Shown: positions 44,264-51,729 of the stretch, piece by piece
Layout of the letters: every line of letters begins with the position of its first letter
Position numbering within the stretch: position 1 is the first letter of the stretch
Assembly: GCA_018066125.1 (NCBI GenBank)
Contig: JAGHSA010000007.1
Coordinates: forward strand, 27,308 to 91,307
Direction: 5' to 3'
From: Candidatus Cryptobacteroides onthequi
GTDB lineage: Bacteria > Bacteroidota > Bacteroidia > Bacteroidales > UBA932
Length of the DNA: 64,000 nt
The notes under the pieces: generated by a model
Databases searched by the model: none
The model's input: the letters and a program-made list of their open reading frames with translations, nothing else
Told to the model about the DNA's origin: nothing
Made by a program: the position numbers and the translations under genes

Positions 44264-46051
44264 CTAGTTCTTCCTTGAGTAATAGTACCAATACGACCTG
44301 CCGAAATTGGACTGGATCCACGATCCGGCCCTTCCCTCGGTCAGCGCCTCCTGGAAATCAGAAAATGACGCTGCCACTTCCTGGCTCACCAAAGACTTTT
44401 CCACATCGCTGACATCCTCGAAGGCATTGCCAAACATGGCAACAGCCTGCTGGACAAGAACAGGGACTCCATCTTCGAAGCCGCAAAGCCTGATATCTTC
44501 TCTCAGCGACCATAAATCCCTGGCCAGAAGGTCATAAGCCAAAAGATACTGATGCGCCACACTCCACGTGCCGCTCCTTTGAGCCAGGCGTCTCAGCATG
44601 GTCCTCTTGTCTTCATCTGAGGAATCACTATATAGATAGTCTGAGCTGTCGCGGCATGCTGCCAGACGAGCGTACTCTGGCGCGGAGGTTATAGCAGTCG
44701 GATTGTCAAGGTAAGTTTTTGCCCACTTACGGTAGAAGAGCGTGTGGCTGAGTTCTATCAGGAAGCGCTCGGCAATCTCATAATTGCCGTTTATCAAGTC
44801 AATTTCCGCCAGACGCTTCATGAATCTGGAACTTATCTTGAAGTTTGGATATGACTCGTACTCCTCAAATGCGTAATGCCTTGCCGTATTCAGCAGACCT
44901 GCCCTGAATGCAGACTCACCGGCAGTGAGCGATACCACGTATCCCGCCGCATAGTCCGGTATAAGCATGGACGGACCGGCTTGACTGTACCTGAACATGT
45001 CCTTGAGCAATGTACCTTTCATAGCCAGAGCGAGGTCTACAGCAGTACCCTCCGCAAGGGAGGTGACCGGAGTTGAAGACGCCTTCTCAAGGATACCGTC
45101 CCAGTCCTGGGCGCATGCCATCTTGTCATATTCGAATATGCGCTCGTACTGAGGATTGCAGTTTCTGATGACATATATCCATCCACCGGCGAAAACAAAG
45201 GTCACAGCAGCGATGGTTGAAACCACCTTAAGGACCTTGGAATCAAGCCGAGAACAGGTCTTGAGGACGGCCGAGGCCAGAATCATCGTCAGCGGCGCAC
45301 AGGCCGCAAGCACTATAAAGGCCTTTGTATACTGCTCCGGCTGATGACAGTACTCGATACCAAACATAAGTTCTCGAAGCGTATACTGAATGAAATGCTG
45401 CCAGATGAATGGCAGCGCGATTGAAATCAATAGGCCAGTCGCAGCACCCGCGATTTCCCTCCTGTCAAGTCTGAGAAGGGCAGCTGTAAGATATACCGAC
45501 ATCCCTATGACAATCATCGGGCCGGCAGCGGCATACATGAATGCTGCAACGGCAGCTGCCGCAACAGCCGGGACATGTGTCTTCATCATGATTGACACAC
45601 ATGCCAAGACCATGCACAGGGACACAATGCCGGAAAATGTATCTCCGAAGACGCACATGTATGCCCAGGCGCAGAACGCCGGAATGAAACACAGCACATA
45701 TGCCGTCAGTGATCCATCATCAAGTCTGCAGGCAGCAAGAGAAAGAGACCAGACAAGCCTGTGAAGCAGCAGGCACGCCCCTGCCATCACGAGACCGGCA
45801 GGAATTGCATAAAGGAAGAACTGTACAAGAAATTCGCTGATGTAGACCGCAAGTCCACCAGGATACGCCAGCGCCTCACGGAGATGAGTCCACGTATACG
45901 GAAAGAACTGAGCGTTCTCATGGAAACGGAGAGTCCCAGGACTGAGAAATGCCCAGAACCAGAAGCAAAGGCCAAAAAAGGCGACACAGACAACGGCCTT
46001 GACAGCAGACCTGTTATCCCGCTTTTCTAAAATCGATACTGTTCCTTTCAT
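44264..46051 (-). CDS. multi-pass inner-membrane protein with C-terminal soluble region (DUF6057-like)
   Basis: The start at 46051 is the first ATG; a TTG two codons upstream is less likely. The 595-residue protein has about nine to ten predicted membrane helices in its first 300 residues (for example VVCVAFFGLCFWFWAF, FLYAIPAGLVMAGACLLLH, VLCFIPAFCAWAYMCVFG, VVSTIAAVTFVFAGGWIYVI). A soluble helical region follows with a TPR-like cast (ARHYAFEEYESYPNFKISSR, DLINGNYEIAERFLIELSHT). The plan resembles proteins annotated DUF6057, but this was recalled, not searched. It heads the operon with the haem-motif propeller protein and the HTCS. Function is unknown. Confidence 0.6.
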   Translation of the reverse strand: MKGTVSILEKRDNRSAVKAVVCVAFFGLCFWFWAFLSPGTLRFHENAQFFPYTWTHLREALAYPGGLAVYISEFLVQFFLYAIPAGLVMAGACLLLHRLVWSLSLAACRLDDGSLTAYVLCFIPAFCAWAYMCVFGDTFSGIVSLCMVLACVSIMMKTHVPAVAAAAVAAFMYAAAGPMIVIGMSVYLTAALLRLDRREIAGAATGLLISIALPFIWQHFIQYTLRELMFGIEYCHQPEQYTKAFIVLAACAPLTMILASAVLKTCSRLDSKVLKVVSTIAAVTFVFAGGWIYVIRNCNPQYERIFEYDKMACAQDWDGILEKASSTPVTSLAEGTAVDLALAMKGTLLKDMFRYSQAGPSMLIPDYAAGYVVSLTAGESAFRAGLLNTARHYAFEEYESYPNFKISSRFMKRLAEIDLINGNYEIAERFLIELSHTLFYRKWAKTYLDNPTAITSAPEYARLAACRDSSDYLYSDSSDEDKRTMLRRLAQRSGTWSVAHQYLLAYDLLARDLWSLREDIRLCGFEDGVPVLVQQAVAMFGNAFEDVSDVEKSLVSQEVAASFSDFQEALTEGRAGSWIQSNFGRSYWYYYSRKN

Positions 46052-46128
46052 ACACAAAAAGTGTATAAAATTATGTATAATCCCTTTTAAATAGTATCAC
46101 ATTTCTGCCAAAAATTGACAATATCCTG

Positions 46129-46522
46129 CTAGAAGAGCTTCTTGTCCTTGGTGAGGGACAGGCCGAGTTTTGACGAGAGCGGCTCAAACGGACCGTTGCC
46201 GTTCTTCCTTGAATTGATCTCGCCTCTGAGCCAGTCCTCTACTGAAGTGTCGATCATATCGTCGTACGGCTTTCCGACGCCGAGCCTCTCAGGCCACATG
46301 AGCGCCTCGTCAAGCAGTTTCTCCGCCTTGGCAAAATCTCCTGCATCCGCTGCGGCAGCTGACAGATGAAGCTTGATCTTGCGATATTTGTCATGGCTGC
46401 CACGAAGCCCCTCAAATGGAAGGTACTCTATGACATCGACGATCTTTTCCGCCTCCGGCTCGGCTCGGGCCGCCGCTATTGGATGCGGCAGTTTCAGCCG
46501 TGGTACCTCTATTGAATCTAAT
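46129..46522 (-). pseudogene. 3' remnant of a TPR-type gene (DUF5107-like C-terminus)
   Basis: An open frame with no start codon reads back from a TAG at 46131-46129 to a stop near 46524. Its peptide is helical and TPR-like (GDFAKAEKLLDEALMWPERL, then GVGKPYDD), and resembles the last 125 residues of large TPR proteins of the DUF5107 kind. The rest of such a gene is missing: immediately upstream the sequence becomes AT-rich and unrelated. I read this as a truncated gene left by an insertion or deletion. It lies 78 bases upstream of the membrane protein gene at 46051 and in the same direction. Confidence 0.5.
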
Positions 46523-46564
46523 TAAGTCCACACCTTCTATCAGATCATCCAAAAAATGCATATC

Positions 46565-47058
46565 ACTACTTTTTGAAAGATCATTATAGTTATTCTAGCT
46601 GTTTTGTCGGTATTTGTATTCCTTAATCTTGTGCCATTTTTCCTTAGAGGCATACATGGAGGCAATGAGCAATTCAGTTATAAGGCATTATTTAGGATTC
46701 CGAGTACAGAGTGCTTTTGTTTGATAGTTGACACAACTGGTCATTCCTTCAAGGATGTGTATTTCTGTAAAGATAGCTTAATGAAGATACACTATTTTAC
46801 GCTCCTCATCCTAAAGATATATTGGAATGCTCCGGTGATATGATATGTCTAAAAAGACGTTACAATGATCATAATGTGTACGATGATTATGACTTCCGTT
46901 GTTATGCATTGCATCCATACGTTCAGTTGGCTGTTTCTAGATATAACAATTTAACACTATATCGACGTGAAAAAGGCTTGCCGGACAGCACATATACTAA
47001 ACTTCCACACATAAATCAAGAAATATGCAGCTACCATGACTATAGAGAATCTCGATAG
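46565..47058 (+). pseudogene. AT-rich frameshifted ORF, probably foreign
   Basis: Two open frames on the plus strand (about 46577-46843 and 46774-47058) join into one plausible protein if a single base is restored near 46780. The joined product has a hydrophobic N-terminus (IIIVILAVLSVFVFLNLVPF) like a membrane anchor and a soluble tail of about 130 residues. No ATG precedes it in frame, and another single-base loss in the A-run near 46576 would explain that. The stretch is clearly richer in A and T than the genes on either side. I do not recognise the family. It may be a decayed, horizontally acquired gene. Confidence 0.4.
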
Positions 47059-47115
47059 TCTTCATTTGGACAGTTTCCATCGCCTTCGCCAGGCAATGGC
47101 GGGTTTAGATTTATC

Positions 47116-48051
47116 TTACGGAATCCATCTGCGGTTGATAGAGGTAATCATTCCATTCTCAATCGTGACAATGGTGTTCAGTGTGAAGAACTCCCTGCGG
47201 CTGTCCCTGAGAGTCTCAAGGTAGAGTCTCTGGCCGGTACGGATCGTATCGGCAGGGTCAGTCGGGAACTCACCGCAGTCGATGATCACGAAGTCATCGG
47301 CAAGTGCAGGCTCTGCAGCACCCAACTTGGAATAGGTAGCGTGATCATCCCAGCCGCGGGCCACATATGTGCCGCCCTCGAAGCCGGCAAGGCAGCAGCC
47401 GCCATTGTCAATGTCTCCGTTGATGACCAGCTTGCCATTGTTCTCTTCAATCGTCTCGATGGCCATCGGTTCTCCTGAATACATAAGTGTGTCACCCACC
47501 TGCAGCTGTGAGATATCGACCGCGTCATAGAGATCCATACTGTACACGGTCATTCTCAGCCTGCCTCCAATCCATAGGAAATCGTCAGAAGTGAATACTG
47601 CCGGCACAGTGCAGTCCTGCAGGTTGTCCACATCAAGTCCAGAAGGCAATGGAGCGATGATCTTATGGAAGTCTGCGACATTCTCTATCATGAACCTCCC
47701 GCCTTCATGTGAGATTTTGATTCTCTTCGTGAAAGTGATGCCCATGTCTATCGCCGTATATCTGTACCACCCGTTTCCCTCGTCCTCAATGCTTATCAGA
47801 GCATGCTCGTCGCTCGGCCCATCCTGCGCGCCACTGCGGAATTTCCACACGGCGTATCCACCCCCATCGTAGTCGTATGAATCGGAAAGATCTGCCAGAA
47901 GGCCCTCCGAACAATGCTCCTCAAGGAAGCTGTAGTCCTCATACAAGACCTTCTCATACATGTCACGGATGAATCCCATCTCATCCGGGCACTGCCTGCA
48001 TGCAACTGCAAGCGCACAGGCTATCACTGAAACTGCTGCTATTCTTTTCAT
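47116..48051 (-). CDS. lipoprotein of unknown function
   Basis: The start at 48051 gives a compact lipoprotein signal (MKRIAAVSVIACALAVAC); an ATG five codons upstream is possible. The 311-residue protein has an N-terminal part (about 25-120) resembling DUF3828-type small secreted domains (FIRDMYEKVLYEDYSFLEEH, then SDSYDYDGGGYAVWKFR) and a C-terminal beta-rich part with DFLWIGGRLRMTVYSMDLYD and GQRLYLETLRDS. No catalytic motif was recognised. It stands alone between the AT-rich island and a 330-base non-coding stretch. The family resemblance is weak. Confidence 0.55.
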   Translation of the reverse strand: MKRIAAVSVIACALAVACRQCPDEMGFIRDMYEKVLYEDYSFLEEHCSEGLLADLSDSYDYDGGGYAVWKFRSGAQDGPSDEHALISIEDEGNGWYRYTAIDMGITFTKRIKISHEGGRFMIENVADFHKIIAPLPSGLDVDNLQDCTVPAVFTSDDFLWIGGRLRMTVYSMDLYDAVDISQLQVGDTLMYSGEPMAIETIEENNGKLVINGDIDNGGCCLAGFEGGTYVARGWDDHATYSKLGAAEPALADDFVIIDCGEFPTDPADTIRTGQRLYLETLRDSRREFFTLNTIVTIENGMITSINRRWIP

Positions 48052-48066
48052 CCGTATATCATTCAT

Positions 48067-48381
48067 TTTACCTTAACGACAAAGGTACGACTATTTCATC
48101 ATGAAAAGACTATGCAACAGCTATTCCACCCCCTACACTTACGCCACATGATTTGGTCACGGCTGTCAGGTGTTTTTCATATGGCGCGAAAGACGTGTGT
48201 TCCCAACCGCGCCTCGGCTCGTGCCGAAGCTGTTTTTTGTTCTAGCGGGTCATGTTCTTGACCCGTTAGAAACAAATTTGAGAATTCAGCATGAACATTA
48301 CATCATCAGGCACATGGCCATGCCGGCAGTCCGATAAACTGCCACGAAAATGCCTCTTTTCGTGGCAACTCACGCACAAAG
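48067..48381. other. non-coding stretch with hairpins
   Basis: No credible ORF is present. A 12-base-pair hairpin (arms 48241-48252 and 48259-48270, with one G-T pair) has no T-run on either strand. A second perfect hairpin at 48340-48367 belongs to the repeat family listed separately. A GC-rich GCCTCGGCTCGTGCC segment at 48211-48225 resembles GCCTCCGGCTCGGGCTGCC at 63812-63830 and a similar run at 46451. Confidence 0.5.
48340..48367. repeat. palindromic interspersed repeat, copy 1
   Basis: TGCCACGAAAA and TTTTCGTGGCA form a perfect 11-base-pair stem around the loop TGCCTC. Two diverged copies lie at 63852-63879 and 63903-63930; the loop TGCCTC and the outer TGnCACG/CrTGnCA bases are kept. 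It lies 14 bases past the stop of the beta-helix gene. Confidence 0.55.
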
Positions 48382-49449
48382 TCAGTTTTTCGCCATGTAG
48401 TGGCGGCTGGCGTCGGATGGAGACAGATCGGCTTTTCCGGCCTGGTACAGGCTGCGGATGACTCCACTGCCGCCCTTCTCAGCCACAAGGATATTCTTGA
48501 CCGGGCAGGCCTCGGAGAAGCCCACATGCATGCCGTACACGGCTGCGGAGAACGGGCCGTCACATACGATGGCGTTCTGTGAGGACACCTTGCCGCTGTA
48601 CCACCAGGCGAAGCAGTCGGTAAGATTAGGGCCGACGCCGCTGCTCAGCTTGAAGCCGGTACAGAACTGGTCGCTGTAGCAGTAGTCAAGCCAGTTGTTC
48701 GTGTCCCGTGTCACCACGAAACCGCAGCTGGACTCGTAATCCTGAGAGTCTGCAAAGATGTAGAGAGGATGGATATTCTTGAGGTTGTTGCCGCCGGACA
48801 TGATCATGACGCCCACATTGACTGAGGCTATTCTCATGTTGGTAAGCGTGTTGTCATATCCCTCGATAAGAACACCTATCGAATTTGCCTGGTCATTGCC
48901 GACTATGTTCACGTCCTCTATGTCACTGTCTGAGGAGCCACTGTTCGCCCCATACTTGATATGGAGACCTATGTGGGTATTCTTGATGGATACCTTCATG
49001 ACCTTGGTCTCACGGCCGCTGTCGATAGAGATGCCATCGGCAACTCCGCTGCCGTCAAAGATTCCGCCCTCAAGACCATAATTGCTGCCATTGACCCTTA
49101 TGGTGTTGAAAGGATCCTTGCCGCCAAGATGCACGAGTGCGCCTCCGTCTCCCCACTCGCCGATTGCCTTGAATGTGGCAAAGTTGCCCATGACAAGGTG
49201 CACGGACTTGGTCGGGTCGGCAGGAGTCATGACCGGGTGCGACAGATTGTACACTCCGTCAGGAAAGTACAGCGTGCGGTTGGGGTTGTCGTCGATCAGT
49301 TTCTGGATGGCATCCGCAACATCCTCGGAGGAGTTGACCTTCACATAGTCAGATGCGATCACCATCGCATCGAAAGAAGGGTTGACGCGTCTTGAACAGC
49401 CGACGCAGGCCAGAAGGGAAAGTGACAGGAATATAATCGATCTTTTCAT
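48382..49449 (-). CDS. right-handed beta-helix lipoprotein (pectate-lyase-like fold), copy 2
   Basis: The start at 49449 gives the signal MKRSIIFLSLSLLACVGC; an ATG two codons earlier also exists. The 355-residue protein is a close paralogue of the one at 32728-33795: whole segments such as NPSFDAMVIASDYVKVNSS, GSNYGLEGGIFDGSGVADGI and PLYIFADSQDYESSCGFVV differ by only a few residues. The similarity extends to the DNA level in long runs, so the duplication is recent. The C-terminal tail differs (SPSDASRHYMAKN against SPADVSGHYTVR). It follows the M64-type peptidase gene by 33 bases instead of lying in a PUL. Function is unknown beyond the fold. Confidence 0.75.
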   Translation of the reverse strand: MKRSIIFLSLSLLACVGCSRRVNPSFDAMVIASDYVKVNSSEDVADAIQKLIDDNPNRTLYFPDGVYNLSHPVMTPADPTKSVHLVMGNFATFKAIGEWGDGGALVHLGGKDPFNTIRVNGSNYGLEGGIFDGSGVADGISIDSGRETKVMKVSIKNTHIGLHIKYGANSGSSDSDIEDVNIVGNDQANSIGVLIEGYDNTLTNMRIASVNVGVMIMSGGNNLKNIHPLYIFADSQDYESSCGFVVTRDTNNWLDYCYSDQFCTGFKLSSGVGPNLTDCFAWWYSGKVSSQNAIVCDGPFSAAVYGMHVGFSEACPVKNILVAEKGGSGVIRSLYQAGKADLSPSDASRHYMAKN

Positions 49450-49482
49450 ATGCATTTGAATAAAAAAACGGTTGGATATACA

Positions 49483-51588
49483 TTACAGTGGATAGAAGAC
49501 GCCTTCGCGCCATTCTCCCTTGATCATGACGGACGGTGCGATGAGCATGGATGAACGCTCGACGCATGATGCCTTGGTCTGAGCCTGATACAGTTCGGAG
49601 AAATGCTGCCTGTCCCATTGGAGGAAAGCATCCAGCTCAGCAGGAGTGCCGTAGCAATTCTCCGTAAGTTGGCCGCTGAGGCGGCGATACCTGTAATACA
49701 TCTGGCGGCGGCAGATGGCGTTGAAGCGTCCGGTATTCTGGTTCATCACGCTCTGAGAGCCATCCTGCGTCGGACGGCAGAACATGAAGGAATAGGTATA
49801 GCCCCCCTTGTATACGCCGAGCGACTCGGTATCCGGAGACTCGTACCCGTTGGCAGTACCGAAGAGATCGTGCCAGTAGACATTCGACTCATCTGTGAGA
49901 CTGTAGCCCGAACCGCCCAGCTGTGAGAGTATGCCAGCGTCTATGTACTTGTCGGCGTTGCGGAGCATGCCGTACTCATGCTTTTCATCCAGATCATACC
50001 AGAGAGATGTGCTGAGGTTGGTTGACGCAGATGAGGTGTACTCATCCGCCAGTTTTCCGAAGCCGTGTCCGTTCACTTCATGGTGTATGAGCTCTATCCT
50101 TTCCTGGGTGTCATGTCCGAGAGCGCAGTACGCAACGGCACATGACTGGCCGTAATCGCACCCGTTCGACGTGCTCCATGTATTCCAGCATGTACCTGCT
50201 CGGCAGGCCTGATTGACCATCACCACGATAGTGGCATTCTTGATCCTCTCATCCGCATCTGTCCTGAACGCCTTGCGTGCGTACTCGCGCACGAGGTTGT
50301 CATCCCCGCTCATATGTGTACTGTTTGGAGTGAAGCGGGCAGAGAACTTGGTGACGGTGCCTGAATTCTGAGCTCCGTTGGATCCCGTATTCACTGCATA
50401 GACGCGCTCCGGAGAAGGAGCCTTCACATAGTAGACATTGAAGTCCTCCCTGAACATGGAAACAGGCAGCATGGAGAAGAACTCATTGTAAGCCTGACGC
50501 ATGATGGTGTCATAGGTGCCGTCGTCGAAATCCTCTTTGATAAAGCCGTCTCCCATGATCACGAGATCCAGCCCGCTCCCCCTTTCCTGAAGTGTCACGA
50601 CCTCACCATCCCATGGGTACTTTGTATAGTCGCCTGACGGCTGCTGAGGCTCGCCCTCATCGACCCATCCGCCAGTGACGGTGAGAGTGCTGGCATAGCC
50701 GCCCTTGATGGCGGTCGCTGTCTTGATCTGGGTGTCAGCATGCCAGCATCTGTCACCGATGACTGTCACGCGGAGAGATGAGCCTGCAGGTATCTGCATG
50801 TCATAGTTGGAGTGCATCATGTACACCACCAGCTGATCCTCGGTGCCATAGCCTTCCAGAGCCACAGACAGGCTGCCGGCCGTCTGAAGGCTGCCGGGGG
50901 TATCTCCCGTGGTGTCATCCAGATAATACGGAGACAGGTAATTGCCTGATACGAGAACGTTATGGAGCTGGGTCGGTCCAGACATCACTGAAAGCTGTAC
51001 CTTGACCGGATTCTCAAAGGTCTGCCCGCTGAGCACGAATCTCATGCATCCTGACTGGTCGCAGCCGGCAAAAGACTCCTTGGAAGGATCGAAATGCTGA
51101 TTGGTATATGTATCATAGAAGAATGCCTTTCTCATGGCATGGAACTCCGCCATGTGAGCCATGGGATCAGATTTACGCTGTACCTGACCGAGATATGAGA
51201 AGTTCACAAAACCGGCATCGTTGTGAATCTTCTGCCCCGGATAGTAGAAGGCATGCCCTTTGGTAGTGTACATTATGGCCCCGTCAGCGATGAATGTGCC
51301 TGTCGCGGCACCACCTTCCCTCACCCTGTACGTCGTGCCGATTCCTGATCTGAAAGCCGGAGCCACAAAGACGGCATCCCCATCCTTCCATACAGTCTTG
51401 AGTCTTCCGTCACCGAGGTATTCGTAGCCTGTCCTGGTTTCATCCTCTCCGAGACTTATCTGCATCTCCGAAGGGAAGAAATCATTGCCCTGCTCCTCAG
51501 GGACCATACAGTCCGCTTCCCTGCCGCATGAGCAGAGAAGTGCCGCGATGGCCGCAGCCACGCAGAGCGCGCACCTATTCCACATCAT
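49483..51588 (-). CDS. M64-type zinc metallopeptidase lipoprotein with fimbrillin-like N-domain
   Basis: The start is taken at 51588 (MMWNRCALCVAAAIAALLCSC), where a lipoprotein signal begins; ATG codons at 51585, 51594 and 51612 are alternatives. Residues about 30-290 resemble fimbrillin/Mfa-type beta domains (RLKTVWKDGDAVFVAP, GAIMYTTKGHAFYYPGQK). The catalytic part starts near residue 310 (RGSGLDLVIMGDGF) and carries HHEVNGHGFGKLADEY near residue 502, a zincin-type helix with the M64 LADEY ending. The spacing is HExxGH instead of HExxH. M64 peptidases include IgA-cleaving enzymes. A 50-codon ORF overlaps its start, and a beta-helix gene follows 33 bases downstream. Confidence 0.85.
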   Translation of the reverse strand: MMWNRCALCVAAAIAALLCSCGREADCMVPEEQGNDFFPSEMQISLGEDETRTGYEYLGDGRLKTVWKDGDAVFVAPAFRSGIGTTYRVREGGAATGTFIADGAIMYTTKGHAFYYPGQKIHNDAGFVNFSYLGQVQRKSDPMAHMAEFHAMRKAFFYDTYTNQHFDPSKESFAGCDQSGCMRFVLSGQTFENPVKVQLSVMSGPTQLHNVLVSGNYLSPYYLDDTTGDTPGSLQTAGSLSVALEGYGTEDQLVVYMMHSNYDMQIPAGSSLRVTVIGDRCWHADTQIKTATAIKGGYASTLTVTGGWVDEGEPQQPSGDYTKYPWDGEVVTLQERGSGLDLVIMGDGFIKEDFDDGTYDTIMRQAYNEFFSMLPVSMFREDFNVYYVKAPSPERVYAVNTGSNGAQNSGTVTKFSARFTPNSTHMSGDDNLVREYARKAFRTDADERIKNATIVVMVNQACRAGTCWNTWSTSNGCDYGQSCAVAYCALGHDTQERIELIHHEVNGHGFGKLADEYTSSASTNLSTSLWYDLDEKHEYGMLRNADKYIDAGILSQLGGSGYSLTDESNVYWHDLFGTANGYESPDTESLGVYKGGYTYSFMFCRPTQDGSQSVMNQNTGRFNAICRRQMYYRYRRLSGQLTENCYGTPAELDAFLQWDRQHFSELYQAQTKASCVERSSMLIAPSVMIKGEWREGVFYPL

Positions 51589-51727
51589 ATTCATCAATGT
51601 CATAATAGGCACGGGAACTGGGTGTAACTATGGGCTCCCCCTGGGAGAACCCCATCACAGGACCTTCCGGCAGAAGGTCCACGCACTCCGCCGCGGGAGT
51701 GGAATATGGTATCCTGTCAGTCTTCAT
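51575..51727 (-). CDS. 50-residue small ORF overlapping the peptidase start
   Basis: An ATG at 51727-51725 opens a 50-codon frame that ends at a TAG (51577-51575), 11-14 bases inside the metallopeptidase gene. The product starts MKTDRIPYSTPAAECVDLLP, has no signal peptide and is acidic at the end (YYDIDEYDVE). Short peptides of this plan, beginning MK..Y..P..EVV and carrying a G-P-V-(M/L) segment, precede fimbrillin-like genes in many Bacteroidota. The DNA also folds into a perfect hairpin (51660-51667 with 51673-51680). Translational coupling to the peptidase is likely. Function is unknown. Confidence 0.55.
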   Translation of the reverse strand: MKTDRIPYSTPAAECVDLLPEGPVMGFSQGEPIVTPSSRAYYDIDEYDVE

Positions 51728-51729
51728 CC

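Noticed and set aside
48241..48270. 12-base-pair hairpin considered as a terminator
   Set aside because: There is no T-run after the stem on either strand, and it is far from a stop codon.
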